The notes: generated from the sequence alone by a model not told the origin. A DNA stretch of 64,000 nt from Deinococcus psychrotolerans (GCF_003860465.1 NZ_CP034184.1:62001-126000), one strand, 5' to 3'; positions 1-9,701 are shown, counted from the first letter of the stretch. Translations and numbers: made by a program.

Positions 1-1179
1 CCGCTGACGACTTCAGGACTGCAACAGGCCGCCAACGCCAAACTCAAACTTGGCGCGGCCCAGGTCACCAAACTGGCCCAGACGCTCTATGAACAAGGGC
101 TGATCACGTATATCCGCACGGACAGTCCCCATCTCTCGGATGAAGCGATTGGGCTGGCCCGAGAAGCAGTCGCCACGCGTTTTGGGCCGTCTGCTTTACC
201 CAAAGAGGGCCGTCAGTACGCCACCAAAAATCAGAACGCGCAGGAAGCTCACGAAGCGATTCGCCCGGCGGGAAAATTCGCACTCCCAGAACAGACTGGG
301 CTGAGTGGTGACGAACTCGCCCTGTACCGTCTGGTGTACGAACGCACGCTGGCCTCTCAGATGCGGGACGCGGTGGGGGAGAAGACCGCCGTGACGTTGA
401 CGGCAGGGGTGGTCACGCTGCACGCCTCCGGCGTGGTGCTGACGGAGAAAGGCTTCACGGCCTTGTATGACGATCAGGACAGCAGCGAAGAGGAACAGAC
501 TTTACCTAAATTGCAGGTGGGCGAGCGCTTTGCCCTCAAAGACGCCAAAGCGGAAGAGAAGAAAAGCAGTGCGCCGGGACGCTTCACCGAAGGCAAATTT
601 GTGCAAGTCATGGAGAAAGCGGGGATTGGGCGACCCAGCACGTATGGCGCGACCTTGGAGACGTTGCAAAAACGCAACTACGTGGCGCTGCGAAACCGGC
701 AACTGCACGTCACGCCGCTCGGCTTACTGGTGGCCAGTTACCTGATGAAGCAAGTGCCGCAACTGGTCAATGCGGAATTCACGGCCCAGATGGAAGGGGA
801 TCTGGACAAGATTGCTAGCGGACAACTCAGCCGCGTGGCGTATTTGGACACCATCTGGAAAGGCACCCTTCATCCGGCGATCCATGCGGCCAAACTCACC
901 GCCCCGCGTTACGCCTTGCCGCAACTGAACGCGGTCTTGGAAGTACGCGGTGGCATTGCGGGGCTGGTGGTCAGTGGTCAAGGTGTAGCTTTGCCGGACA
1001 ACGTGCTGCCCGAAGACCTGACGGCGCAGACGGTCGCGGCGCTGATGAGCGGCACTTTTACCTCGCCCAAGGCTAAATCGCCTACTCCCAAACGCACCAG
1101 TGGGGCAGTCAGCAGCAAAAAACGAACGACTACTGGGCCTACAGCAACCAAGAAAAGCTCAAAACGGGCAGTGAAATGA
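1..1179 (+). CDS. topA: DNA topoisomerase I (type IA), 5' end outside window
   Basis: Type IA topoisomerase that relaxes negative supercoils through a transient 5'-phosphotyrosine. The reading frame is open from base 1, so the N-terminal Toprim part lies outside. The active-site motif ITYIRTDS is visible, with the catalytic Tyr codon at 109-111, followed by the AQEAHEAIRP motif and the late TopA signature GIGRPSTY. This matches TopA better than TopB. The protein ends in a Lys/Ser/Thr-rich basic tail and has no Cys4 zinc fingers, unlike the E. coli enzyme. Its stop overlaps the next start (ATGA at 1176), so it is translationally coupled to the downstream gene, and plasmid-type topoisomerases of this kind often sit in transfer or maintenance operons (inference). 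Confidence 0.93.
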   Translation, partial: PLTTSGLQQAANAKLKLGAAQVTKLAQTLYEQGLITYIRTDSPHLSDEAIGLAREAVATRFGPSALPKEGRQYATKNQNAQEAHEAIRPAGKFALPEQTGLSGDELALYRLVYERTLASQMRDAVGEKTAVTLTAGVVTLHASGVVLTEKGFTALYDDQDSSEEEQTLPKLQVGERFALKDAKAEEKKSSAPGRFTEGKFVQVMEKAGIGRPSTYGATLETLQKRNYVALRNRQLHVTPLGLLVASYLMKQVPQLVNAEFTAQMEGDLDKIASGQLSRVAYLDTIWKGTLHPAIHAAKLTAPRYALPQLNAVLEVRGGIAGLVVSGQGVALPDNVLPEDLTAQTVAALMSGTFTSPKAKSPTPKRTSGAVSSKKRTTTGPTATKKSSKRAVK

Positions 1180-3206
1180 GCTTGGAGATCAGCGAACAAA
1201 ACGACCAGGCCCAAGTGCCATTCGTGTGGCCTGCTGAGGTTCCAGTGTGGCAACGCACCATCAGCCGCCTGCTGTTGCGTCGATTGAATCTGATCAGCGC
1301 GAGCGAAACGCCGAGGAGCGAGGAGCGCTTGAGCGAAGCGGAGCAATCGGCGTGGCGAGTGTTTTTATTGGATAGTGAGCCGGGGTTAGAGTTGGAACTG
1401 GATGTGGGTCTGCTGCTGCTGGCGGCTCAGCTGCTCAATCAGCATTGCCCCGGTAGTTTGACGCAGATTCCGCCGCTGAACGTGTTGGCGGAGACGGTCT
1501 TCACACTTTTTGTGCAAGAAGTCATCAGTGGGAGTAGTAATGAGGACATCGGGGTACTGGCGACAGACGTTCAGACTTGTGGCCAGCCTCACCTGAGTAG
1601 TGCCGAGGTCGTTGAACAAGCGGCTTGTTTTGTCCCGGAGTGCCGCATGGCGCTGAGTACCTTTTTCCAGACCACACCGCACGGCGCACTGTTGAGCGTT
1701 TCGGTAGACGAGATTTTCTTAGTCGACCCGGCAGGCCGCGACGTCAAGGCGCTGAGCGCGGCACTGGAGCAAGGGCGCACTTTTTCTGATGTGAGCGACC
1801 AGACGCTCATAGCCATGCGGCGAGTGCTGTGCGCTCAGCCCACCTCGCCGGAGGAACAAGAAGCACTGAGCGACTTGCAGCAGTGCGTCCGGTTGCGACT
1901 GCATCCTCATTTCCTGCCGGGCAATGTGCCGCATGCACAGACGATTCTTGCCGCCGCCCGCGCCTGGCGCATCGGGCGTGATGGACTTGGGGCACGCCAT
2001 CCCCTGCGCCAAGCCACCAAACACCTCCAAGACGACCTCTTGGCCTACGCTCGCCGCCAAAACGCCAAGACGCAGCGGCTTCCCCTCTTACCCCAGGGCG
2101 TCATTCCCAAACGCGACTGGGCCAAGCTGCGCCGACTCAACACCAAGTCCCTGCAATGGCTCACCGCCGTCTCCCACCAGAGCAGCGTCACCGTTCCTGA
2201 AAGCGTGCTGCTGCTCGACGAACACCTCCCCAGTCAGCGGCTGGTCATGCAACTCATCTTCACCCAAGCGGCGTTGAGTGGCCCCCCTTGGCAATGGCAC
2301 CAGGACGTTGACACGCTGATGCATCGCCTCGACGAACAAGTGTTTACCAAGCGGCCAACCGAAGATCTGGTCACGTTCTTCAGCGCTTTACCCCTGATTC
2401 GCCATGCGCTTCTGGCTGCCACCGCACTCGTTCGGCTGCAAGAACAGCAAGGCGTCCAACCTGTAGATCGGCGTGAACTGCTTGCGGCCGCCGCCACTGG
2501 CATCGGGCCGCTCCGAAAAGCGGTGCGGATGGGCGTGCCCATCAGCCGAGCGAAACGGCTGATGGAAGAGCTGCTCAAGCAACTCTGGCGACAAGAAGGT
2601 TGCCCTGTCGTGGCGTGGCTGTTTTCTAACACTGGGCCAGAAGGCGACGAGCAAATCGCCTGGGAAGAGCGCCTCAGCTGGTTGACTGATCCGCAGCGGC
2701 ACACCTTACCTGAAGTCCATTTTGAAGAGGTGATGGGGACAACTTGGGACACGGCGACCATCGAGCACACGAAAGCAGCCGAAGACGAAGAGGAAGCGCT
2801 TGATGACGATTTGGCGACGCTGATTCCCGTGCGTCTCACTGCGCAAAACGGAGCGGAGGCCAGCGTGCTGAACGCCCTTGCGGGCAAGACCTTGGTTCTG
2901 CTCTGCGGTATTCCTAAGCCGAACAGCAAACGACGGCTGATTGAAGGGCTCGGTCTCAAGGACGTGGACTGGATTTCCAGTGGTCAGTACGATCACGGCC
3001 TGCAAATGGACGCTCACTTGCGAAATCCCAACGTGGCTGCTGTGGTGTTTGCGCTGCGCTGGGCGGCCCACGCGCACGGCAGCATTCGCAACCGGGCTTG
3101 GGCATTAGGCATCCCTGCGGTCAGTTTGCCCGGCGGCTACAACCCCCGTCAGATCCTGCATCAACTCGCCATCCAGTGCTCACAGCGCTTTGAGCACAGC
3201 GCCTAA
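1176..3206 (+). CDS. large helical protein with C-terminal DUF2325-like domain
   Basis: 676 residues, start overlapping the topoisomerase stop. I do not recognise the first ~560 residues; they look mostly alpha-helical and include an acidic stretch near 535-545. The last ~105 residues (from about 568) alternate hydrophobic strands and helices: a strand LVLLCG, a basic KRR, a strand ending in WISSG, an AVVFALRWAAHAHG segment and a final GIPAVSLPGG. This layout resembles the small Rossmann-like DUF2325 domain, whose function is unknown. It is the second gene of a topoisomerase-helicase operon, which suggests a nucleic-acid-related role (inference). The family call is moderate and the function unknown. 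Confidence 0.75.
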   Translation: MSLEISEQNDQAQVPFVWPAEVPVWQRTISRLLLRRLNLISASETPRSEERLSEAEQSAWRVFLLDSEPGLELELDVGLLLLAAQLLNQHCPGSLTQIPPLNVLAETVFTLFVQEVISGSSNEDIGVLATDVQTCGQPHLSSAEVVEQAACFVPECRMALSTFFQTTPHGALLSVSVDEIFLVDPAGRDVKALSAALEQGRTFSDVSDQTLIAMRRVLCAQPTSPEEQEALSDLQQCVRLRLHPHFLPGNVPHAQTILAAARAWRIGRDGLGARHPLRQATKHLQDDLLAYARRQNAKTQRLPLLPQGVIPKRDWAKLRRLNTKSLQWLTAVSHQSSVTVPESVLLLDEHLPSQRLVMQLIFTQAALSGPPWQWHQDVDTLMHRLDEQVFTKRPTEDLVTFFSALPLIRHALLAATALVRLQEQQGVQPVDRRELLAAAATGIGPLRKAVRMGVPISRAKRLMEELLKQLWRQEGCPVVAWLFSNTGPEGDEQIAWEERLSWLTDPQRHTLPEVHFEEVMGTTWDTATIEHTKAAEDEEEALDDDLATLIPVRLTAQNGAEASVLNALAGKTLVLLCGIPKPNSKRRLIEGLGLKDVDWISSGQYDHGLQMDAHLRNPNVAAVVFALRWAAHAHGSIRNRAWALGIPAVSLPGGYNPRQILHQLAIQCSQRFEHSA

Positions 3207-3226
3207 TCCGCGCCCAAAGGAACAGC

Positions 3227-3562
3227 ATGCCCGCGACTCAACCCTGCCCCGCCCCATCCGCCCTGAGTATCACGCTCGATCTGGACAACGAAGCACTAAG
3301 CTTCATCGACGCCGCCCTCAGCCTCCAAAGCAGACCGTCAGCGCCCACGCAGCAGCAGATCATCACGGCCCTGTGTCATCTGCGCGGCCACCTCATCCAC
3401 GGCCACCTCAACGTCACCTGGGAGCACGACGCCCTCCCACACGACACCTTAGGCAACTGCATTAAGCTGCTCATCATGTATTTGCACGACAAAACCCATA
3501 GTGACAGCCACATTGACACGTTGCTGCACGAAGGCCTGCGTTCGACGGCGGGCCTGGCATGA
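3227..3562 (+). CDS. small hypothetical protein between DUF2325-like and helicase genes
   Basis: 111 residues, starting 20 bases after the previous gene and ending in an ATGA overlap with the helicase gene, so it is part of the same transcript. It has no signal peptide or membrane segment. The sequence is predicted helical and His-rich in the middle (HLRGHLIHGHLN, HDALPHD). I recognise no family. The tight packing between a DUF2325-like protein and an SF1 helicase argues that it is real and functionally linked. Confidence 0.7.
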   Translation: MPATQPCPAPSALSITLDLDNEALSFIDAALSLQSRPSAPTQQQIITALCHLRGHLIHGHLNVTWEHDALPHDTLGNCIKLLIMYLHDKTHSDSHIDTLLHEGLRSTAGLA

Positions 3563-5712
3563 CCAGGCTTGCCCCACCGCCCACCATCCACCCCGACTTT
3601 GAAGCGGAAGCGAGCCACCTGTCAGGCACCGTCAGCGCCATGCTCCGGCAGATCGATGCTTGGGAAGACCGCGACCGAACCAATGGCGCGGATCTCGAAA
3701 CGAGCATGGTCATGCAGGACACCGCCGAAGAGCACGCTGCTATGCTCAGCCCTCATGTTTCCCAGCCCTTTTTTGGGGCGTTGACCGTGCGGATCGCTGG
3801 GAAGACGCAAGCGCTGTACGTCGGCAATCATGCCTTCAAAGATCTGAAGGGGCCGCATTCGGTCCTGTCCTGGGAATCCGAAGTGGGCGGGCTGTTCTAC
3901 GCACAAACACTGAACTGGCAGACGCCACGTGGCTTGACTGGCACGATCCTCCGGCGGCGGCAATTGGACGTGCGGGACAAGGCCTTGCATGGCGTGACCG
4001 ACCTTTATGACGCGGCGACCGGCGAGACGGGGGGACGCGAAGCGGTGCTGCTCAAACGGCTGTCCGAGGCGGCCACCGCAGGCATGCGCAATGTCGTCGA
4101 GACGTTACAGCCGGAGCAAAACGAGATTCTTCGCGCGAGTGCAGGGGAGCATCTGTGCATCCAGGGACCGGCGGGGAGCGGAAAGACGACCATGCTGTAC
4201 CACCGGCTGGCATGGCTGCTGCACCCGGAACGCCGCGAGCACCGCGCCCGTCCGGAGGCCTGCATGGTGCTGATGCCGAATCAGGTGCTGGCACGTTACT
4301 CGGCGCGGATTCTGCCGAGTTTGCATCTGGAAGGCGTTACCGTCACGACGCCCGAAGCGTGGGCAACGTCCTTTCTGGGGCTGGAGAAGCTGGAGGTCGT
4401 AGACCGCACCCTGACGCTGCTCCTGACGGATACCAGCAAAGCCCGCAGGAAAGCGGCGTGGCGCAGGGCCAGAGCGCTCGGCGATCTGAGCATGCTGCGG
4501 GTCGTCCGGCAGTACCTCCACCAGCGGGTCAGAGCGAACACCACCCAACTGAAGTACCGTGCTGAGGTGAGCTTGCCGGGACGGGGCACAGCGACCTTAA
4601 CGCTGGATACACCTGCCTTGCAAGCGCTGGTCGAGGGGGTGCTGGCCCGCGATCCGCTGGAAGGACTGCGGAGCGCGATCCGCCATCAGATCGAGGAAGC
4701 ACTCTTCGCGCAAGTCCGGTTGGACGAAGACGAGCGGGCGACCGTGCGGCGGCAACTGCGTGCGGACATCACACAACTCACCGGCAAGATCGTGACGGGC
4801 CTTTTACCGGTGTTGAGTGCCCGGCAGTTGCTGAGTGACGAGGCGGTACTGCGGCAGGCAGCAGCGGGGATACTGCCGGAACGGACGATCCAAGTGCTGT
4901 TGAGTGACCCGCTGGCAGCGGTGTCCAAGCCAAGGCGGTCTTACGCGGATGTCACGGAACTGCCGGTCATGCTGGCGATGGCGGCGCTGCTGGACGGCCT
5001 GGGCAGGCGGGTGGGCCGTGAACTGGAACCTTATGATCATCTGGCGCTGGATGAGGCGCAGGACTATTCGCCGCTGCTGTATGCCCTGCTGACCCGCGCG
5101 GCCCGCCCAGGTCACATCACCGCGCTGGGTGACAAGAATCAAGGCATTCACGGGTACAAGGGCGTGGCGGATTTCGGGGAGATGCAGGCGGCATTGGGGT
5201 CAGCGAGGCTGATGACGCTGTCTAGAACGTACCGCTCGACCCGGCAGATCACAGCATTGTCGTCAAAGGTCGCGCAGACGTACAACCGCACTGGAGCGGT
5301 GGTGGGCGTAGACCGGGATGGGGAAGCGGTGCTTCGCCTGACCGGAGACACGGTGGCCGCGCTGTGCGCTCAGGCGGTGAAAGCCATGCAGCAGGCAGGG
5401 CACGTCAATATCGCGGTGGTGACGCGGCGGGTGAGCGAGGCTGAGCAGCTGGCTGCGGACTTGCAGTATCACGATGTGGACGCGCAGGCGATTGTCAATG
5501 AGCAGGCGCGGTATCAGGGTCAGGTGGTGGTGATGCCGGTGAATCTGGCCAAAGGGCTGGAGTTCGACGGCTGCATTGTCGCTGGGGCAGATGCGGGTCA
5601 TTATGACCCGGAGGTGGAATATGAAGCGAGACTTTTGTATGTGAGTACATCGCGTGGGATGCATGCACTGGCGCTCGTTGCTGAGCAAAAACTGCACCCG
5701 TTGTTGAGTTGA
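3559..5712 (+). CDS. SF1 (UvrD/HelD-like) helicase
   Basis: 717 residues. Walker A GPAGSGKT is at residues 203-210 and motif II DEAQD at 498-502. Downstream come the SRTYRST motif, AKGLEFDG (motif V) and YVSTSRG (motif VI), in the usual SF1A order. The N-terminal region (about 70-150) contains YVGN...VLSWES.VGGLFYAQT.....GLTGTILRRRQL, which resembles the domain HelD proteins (COG3973) carry before Walker A. HelD proteins use ATP to strip or recycle RNA polymerase, while other relatives are DNA helicases, and the sequence does not decide between these. About 285 residues separate Walker A and motif II, a large 1B-type insertion. Its start overlaps the preceding stop. Confidence 0.88.
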   Translation: MTRLAPPPTIHPDFEAEASHLSGTVSAMLRQIDAWEDRDRTNGADLETSMVMQDTAEEHAAMLSPHVSQPFFGALTVRIAGKTQALYVGNHAFKDLKGPHSVLSWESEVGGLFYAQTLNWQTPRGLTGTILRRRQLDVRDKALHGVTDLYDAATGETGGREAVLLKRLSEAATAGMRNVVETLQPEQNEILRASAGEHLCIQGPAGSGKTTMLYHRLAWLLHPERREHRARPEACMVLMPNQVLARYSARILPSLHLEGVTVTTPEAWATSFLGLEKLEVVDRTLTLLLTDTSKARRKAAWRRARALGDLSMLRVVRQYLHQRVRANTTQLKYRAEVSLPGRGTATLTLDTPALQALVEGVLARDPLEGLRSAIRHQIEEALFAQVRLDEDERATVRRQLRADITQLTGKIVTGLLPVLSARQLLSDEAVLRQAAAGILPERTIQVLLSDPLAAVSKPRRSYADVTELPVMLAMAALLDGLGRRVGRELEPYDHLALDEAQDYSPLLYALLTRAARPGHITALGDKNQGIHGYKGVADFGEMQAALGSARLMTLSRTYRSTRQITALSSKVAQTYNRTGAVVGVDRDGEAVLRLTGDTVAALCAQAVKAMQQAGHVNIAVVTRRVSEAEQLAADLQYHDVDAQAIVNEQARYQGQVVVMPVNLAKGLEFDGCIVAGADAGHYDPEVEYEARLLYVSTSRGMHALALVAEQKLHPLLS

Positions 5713-6007
5713 AATTGAGGAGGCAAGGGAGTGGCCGAAATGCTGGCAGTACAGCCGTGAGCTGGGGCTACGTGACCTCTCTCAATCCTTGCTCTCAAGC
5801 ACACGGGCATCTTGTACAAGAAGCAACCCGCCCAGTCCACCAGTCAGATGTGCAGTATCACCCACCTGTATGGGATCCGGGGAATGTGCCAGCGGGACTT
5901 TCTTAACGCGATCAGGAGTGGGTCGACGCAGATAGAAACGCCATGACGCCAGTCTGAGCAGCCTTTGAAGCAGCACATTCGCCGAGTACATCAGTGGTCA
6001 CCCTTGG

Positions 6008-6048
6008 ACCCCACCGGGTATCTTGCGCTTCGACCCACCCGGTGGGGT
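6008..6048. repeat. perfect 12-bp inverted repeat in 414-bp gap
   Basis: ACCCCACCGGGT (6008-6019) and ACCCGGTGGGGT (6037-6048) pair perfectly around a 17-base loop. No T-tract follows on either side, so it is a hairpin or binding site rather than an ordinary terminator. The rest of the gap from 5713 to 6126 shows no gene I can support. Confidence 0.7.
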
Positions 6049-6126
6049 AGGCCGTGTGGCGGATGACGCGGCTTCACGCTGAGCGTTATGGTGCGCTTCC
6101 GCTTCCGTTCAAAAGCCGGAGACTGC

Positions 6127-6861
6127 ATGACCAAACGTGACCGCCCTGCCCGCACGTCCGCTGCCCGCCCTGCGCCAGATCGCCGTGACTCAGTCCGCAA
6201 CGGCAGCGTTCAGCGCATGAGCCTGACGCACGCCCTCAAGGAACTCAAACTGCTGGAGCACAAGATCGGCACGCGGCTCGGCGAGGTGCAGGCGGTCCGG
6301 GTGCGCCCGCCCACTCAGAGTCAGCCGGGTGGGCTCAGCGAGGCCGCCTTCGCTGAGCGCGCCCGCTCATCGTTCACCTCGCTGCGGGCACTCAGTGTGC
6401 GCCGCAGCCAGATCAAGGCCGCTCTGGTGCAGGCCAACGCCACCACCTCAGTGGAAATCGCGGGCGAAACGATGACCCTGGCCGCCGCCGTGGAGCGCAA
6501 GCGGGCCGAAACTCTGGGCAAGAGCAGCGATCAGCAGCTCCTGAATCTACTCGGCGAGCAGTACGGTCAGGCCGTACGGGAGCAGACCAGTCTGCGCTTC
6601 AAACTCGAGGGTCAGTTGCAGGTGCAGCTTCAGAGTCTGCTCGGCAATGACGCAGGTCGGAGTGAAAACGCCGGACTGGACGCTGACAGTCTCACCACAC
6701 TGTTCTGGAGCCGTCACGAACCCGTCATCGACGATCCGCTGGATCTGGCGACCCAGTTGCTTGAGCTGCGCGATCAGGCTGCTGAGTTCGCCTCGAGCGT
6801 GGACCGGATCATTGACGAGCGCAATGCCACGACCTTCATCGAGGTGCCAGCCAGCGTGTAA
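6127..6861 (+). CDS. coiled-coil-rich hypothetical protein, phage-protein-like
   Basis: 244 residues. I chose the ATG at 6127 because GGAG precedes it at a good distance; an in-frame ATG at 6088 has no such site. After a basic N-terminus the protein has a long helical region starting MSLTHALKELKLLEHKI and a conserved-looking core IKAALVQANATTSVEIAGETMTL.AA, then more amphipathic helices. The pattern SLT.ALKELKLL...I / AIv.aNa.T.V.IaG..mT.AeAI recalls small phage-encoded coiled-coil proteins of Firmicutes prophages (from memory). No phage genes surround it and the function is unknown. Confidence 0.65.
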   Translation: MTKRDRPARTSAARPAPDRRDSVRNGSVQRMSLTHALKELKLLEHKIGTRLGEVQAVRVRPPTQSQPGGLSEAAFAERARSSFTSLRALSVRRSQIKAALVQANATTSVEIAGETMTLAAAVERKRAETLGKSSDQQLLNLLGEQYGQAVREQTSLRFKLEGQLQVQLQSLLGNDAGRSENAGLDADSLTTLFWSRHEPVIDDPLDLATQLLELRDQAAEFASSVDRIIDERNATTFIEVPASV

Positions 6862-7319
6862 TCTGAACGGCGTTGCCGTCCGCGCGAAGACGCTGCGAAA
6901 CAGCTCCCCCGGACTCCGGGTGTTGAACCCTCCTGAAACGTTTACCGCGCTGCGGCGCGGACCACGGAAGGACTCAGTGCTCAGGCTTGAGGACTGAGGG
7001 ATGAAGGATCAGGTCTGAGTTTCAGCAGGCCGCAGGGTGAAGGCGTGAGGACTCGGCCGAATCCTGGACTTTTGAGGTTTTCCCTCCGGGGACGAGGCTT
7101 GGAGCGCCTCGGCAGCGTCACCGCCAGGCTGCGAGGCCGGCAACACCAGACAAGAGCGGGCACCGGGGTTGAAAGGTGCCCGCTCAATTTGATGCGGATA
7201 AGCGCAGCACAAAAGGTACGTCTTGTCCCTGTGACCTCTGCTGAGTCATCAGTGCCACACACCAATCATGACGTTTCGGCCCATTACCCTTTCTCCGCCA
7301 ACAGCTTCAGGAGACGCCC
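6862..7319. other. gene-free interval, 458 bp
   Basis: Short reading frames here have no ribosome-binding site or recognisable sequence and read as chance. Repeated CTCAGG/GAGG-type words occur at 6975-7015 but form no clear repeat or hairpin. The downstream gene at 7320 has its AGGAG ribosome site inside the end of this stretch. Confidence 0.5.
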
Positions 7320-7757
7320 ATGGATGACTTGCTGCCTTACAGCCCCGAAACGCATGTCCTCTGGAACAGCTACGCCACCGCCGCGATGTCCTTTCTGATC
7401 GAAGAGGGTCTGGAGCCCTGGTTGGATGAGGAAGCCGACGTGTTGTTCAGGCATGAGGATGAACTGTACGTGCTGGCCACCCACACAGCGGATGCCCAAG
7501 CGTTTCAGTTGGTGCATCTGCCGCTCTTCTTCATCCCAGGCAACCTGTCCCGGTTGCTGGTGCATGAAGCGGTTGCTTACGCCCAGCAGCAGGTCCGGGT
7601 GGGCCGTCTGATCGTTCTCGAAACGCACGTCAATATCGAGGTGACGCACCTGCTGCCCAACCAGGACGCCTGGCGCAGCGTGCTCTGGAAAAGCCTGGAC
7701 GCGCTCGTGGCGCTGCGCCGGGCATTCCAAAGCCGGTTGGAAATGGCAGCAAACTGA
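7320..7757 (+). CDS. hypothetical acidic protein
   Basis: 145 residues with AGGAG eight bases before the ATG. It is acidic and alternates strands and helices, with no signal peptide or transmembrane helix. The layout (an N-terminal helix with WLDEEADVLFR, central strands such as LYVLATHT and FQLVHLPLFF, a C-terminal helix) is loosely like YbjN or secretion-chaperone folds, but this is only a shape resemblance. It stands alone and its function is unknown. Confidence 0.65.
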   Translation: MDDLLPYSPETHVLWNSYATAAMSFLIEEGLEPWLDEEADVLFRHEDELYVLATHTADAQAFQLVHLPLFFIPGNLSRLLVHEAVAYAQQQVRVGRLIVLETHVNIEVTHLLPNQDAWRSVLWKSLDALVALRRAFQSRLEMAAN

Positions 7758-8478
7758 GAGGACGCATTCTCTTCCGCCGCGCTCGGAGGTGCACAGCTGT
7801 TAGAACACGGGAGAGGGTGAAAGCCAGGAGAGACCCGCTCTCCTCTGCTCCCCTGCCTGCATGTTGGGGATTTCGCAGGACTGGGGAGGTGGCATCGAGG
7901 AAGCCAATCAGCGGCTGGCTGAGGTGTTGCCGCTCGACCGGGCCCCACGTCCCAAGGACGAGGTCAATGCCCGACTCACCGGAGGGGTTGCTGCCCGCGC
8001 CGCGAAGGCCGTGAGGCCCGGTATGGACGCTGCATCTGTTGAGTCTGCTGACGCTGCGCCGGTTGATGGCCGATGGGCTGAGCGGCAAGGCGCTCATATT
8101 AGCGCTGACTGAGCGCTCAGAAGAGGATCCGGGGCGGCTGGCCCAGAGCGGCGACGTCAGACTGGAGGGCATTCTCATTAGCCACGCACCGCCTGGCAAC
8201 CCGGCCTTGGCTTATCTATCTAATCTCTGGGAGCAAGTATCGTCGCCCCGTCTCATGGTACCTCCACCGATCTTGCGCGCTTCTCCAGAATTCCCGAGGG
8301 ATGAGGGAGCAGGAAACCATTCACGTCGGTGCAGCGCTCCCCAGTCGGTGATGCGGGCGCAAGTGACACGCGGCCTGGTGGTGGAACTCTCGGAAGTATT
8401 CCGCTGGCCAAAAAGTTCAGGTAGCCTGAGCTGATGGCGTCTTCCTTTATCACCCAGTCCACCAACCTGCTCCGTTCC
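7758..8478. other. 721-bp interval upstream of IS3, no supported gene
   Basis: Open stretches at 7861-8112 and 8039-8434 on the plus strand lack convincing start signals. Fragments such as LTLRRLMADGLSGKALILALTE look protein-like, so degraded genes are possible, but I cannot name them. The interval ends exactly at the left inverted repeat of the IS3 element. Confidence 0.4.
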
Positions 8479-8556
8479 TGACGTGCTCCCGGAAAACCGA
8501 GCCATATGAGAATGGAGTATCTGGCACACTGAGGGACGACGTCCCCGGAGGTCAGC

Positions 8557-8823
8557 ATGAAGGGAAAAAAGTTCACCGATGAACAGATCAGCTTCGCGCT
8601 CAAACAAGTAGAAACCGGTGTTACTATCGGTGAAGTCTGTCGGAAAATGGGCGTCGCTGAATCGACGTTCTTCAACTGGAAAAAGAAGTATAGCGGTCTG
8701 GGTCTGAGTGAGTTACGCCGTCTGAAGCAGCTCGAAGAGGAGAACCGCAAGCTCAAAGCGTTGGTCGCCGACCTGAGTCTGGACAAAGCCATGCTCCAAG
8801 ATGTGATTGCAAAAAAGCTCTAA
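8557..8823 (+). CDS. IS3 transposase OrfA
   Basis: 88 residues. The N-terminal helix-turn-helix ([13 protein letters not shown]...[18 protein letters not shown]) binds the IS ends. A leucine-zipper-like helix follows, with [16 protein letters not shown], used for multimerisation. It ends IAKKL just after the slippery run at 8811. On its own OrfA regulates transposition; fused by -1 frameshift it forms the OrfAB transposase. Confidence 0.93.
   Translation: MKGKKFTDEQISFALKQVETGVTIGEVCRKMGVAESTFFNWKKKYSGLGLSELRRLKQLEEENRKLKALVADLSLDKAMLQDVIAKKL
8811..8817 (+). promoter_or_regulatory. programmed -1 frameshift site A_AAA_AAG
   Basis: In the orfA frame the bases read GCA AAA AAG, giving the classical slippery heptamer A AAA AAG. 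A one-base backward slip continues as GCT CTA AAG CCC into the orfB frame, while unshifted ribosomes stop at the TAA at 8821. This is the known expression mechanism for IS3-family OrfAB. Confidence 0.9.
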
Positions 8824-9674
8824 AGCCCGTCCAGCAGCGCGTTTTAGTCACTCATCTGCGGCGGGCGTATCGGATCAGCGAGCGGCGAGCGTGTCGGGTG
8901 CTCAAGGTGTGGCGTTCCGTCCAGCGGTATCAACCGCTGGTGGACACTCAGGAGCCAGTCATCCTGAAGCGGATGACCGAGATCTCCCAGACGCGGGTAC
9001 GATATGGCTACCGGCGTATTCATGTCTTGATGGCCCGTGAAGGCTGGAAGATCAATCACAAACGAATTTACCGGCTCTACAAACAAGCTGGGCTCAATCT
9101 GCGGATGAAGCGACCTCGACGCCGGGTATGTGCCGCGCATCGCGCGACGCGAGAAGAACCTATCCAGGCCAACCAGGTCTGGGCGATGGATTTCGTCTCA
9201 GACGCACTATTTAATGGTAAACGCTTTCGATCCCTGACCTTGATCGACATTTTCACACGGGAGTGCCTGGCAATCCACGTCGATCAAAGTATCAAAGCCG
9301 AGCGGGTGGTCGAAGTGGTGACCGAGGCCGCCAGGGGCCGTGGGGCCCCTGGCAAGATCCGAGTCGACAATGGGAGTGAGTTCATCAGCAAAGCGCTAGA
9401 CCTGTGGGCGTATCAGCGCCAAGTCACCCTTGATTTTTCCCGTCCAGGACGCCCTCAAGACAACGGATACATCGAATCATTTAATGGCAGTTTCCGGGAC
9501 GAGTGCCTGAATACCCACTGGTTTCTGTCGTTGGATGACGCCGCTGAGAAGATTGAGAAGTGGAGGATCGACTATAATGACATCAGGCCGCACTCGGCAC
9601 TGGGAAATCTCGCTCCAGGAGCATTCGCAGCGCAGTTTGCCTCAACTCGCCGCCCGCCGGAGACTCCATCCTGA
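8817..9674 (+). CDS. IS3 transposase OrfB (made as OrfAB)
   Basis: Reading from the frameshift site gives about 285 residues of rve-type integrase. The HTH_21-like segment includes [11 protein letters not shown]. The catalytic DDE residues lie in [16 protein letters not shown] and [14 protein letters not shown], which is the IS3 IS407/IS2-like pattern. The downstream Asn-Asp-rich segment [10 protein letters not shown] is also typical. All catalytic residues are present and the frame is unbroken, so the element could be active. There is no good independent start, and translation most likely depends on the -1 shift. Confidence 0.92.
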   Translation, partial: ALKPVQQRVLVTHLRRAYRISERRACRVLKVWRSVQRYQPLVDTQEPVILKRMTEISQTRVRYGYRRIHVLMAREGWKINHKRIYRLYKQAGLNLRMKRPRRRVCAAHRATREEPIQANQVWAMDFVSDALFNGKRFRSLTLIDIFTRECLAIHVDQSIKAERVVEVVTEAARGRGAPGKIRVDNGSEFISKALDLWAYQRQVTLDFSRPGRPQDNGYIESFNGSFRDECLNTHWFLSLDDAAEKIEKWRIDYNDIRPHSALGNLAPGAFAAQFASTRRPPETPS

Positions 9675-9701
9675 CCCGGATCGGTTTTTGGGAGCACCTC
9701 A

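Larger units (their letters stand above)
8479..9701 (+). mobile_element. IS3-family insertion sequence, complete
   Basis: About 1.22 kb, bounded by imperfect terminal inverted repeats beginning TGACGTGCTCCC (left, 8479) and TGAGGTGCTCCC (right, read inward from 9701); they continue with matching AAAACCGA. The ends are TG...CA as usual for IS3. It holds orfA and orfB joined by a -1 frameshift site. The flanks TTCC and GGCG are not a direct repeat, so the element moved here with loss of DNA, or a later rearrangement removed one flank. The right end abuts a truncated IS200-type transposase. Confidence 0.92.

Noticed and set aside
2234..2959. A 241-residue minus-strand frame within the DUF2325-like gene
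   Set aside because: Very Ser/Arg-rich, no start signal, wholly antisense to a well-supported gene.
9535..9701. Possible N-terminal part of the IS200 TnpA frame inside IS3
   Set aside because: The frame is open there only by chance overlap with orfB, and it lacks the TnpA N-terminal motif.
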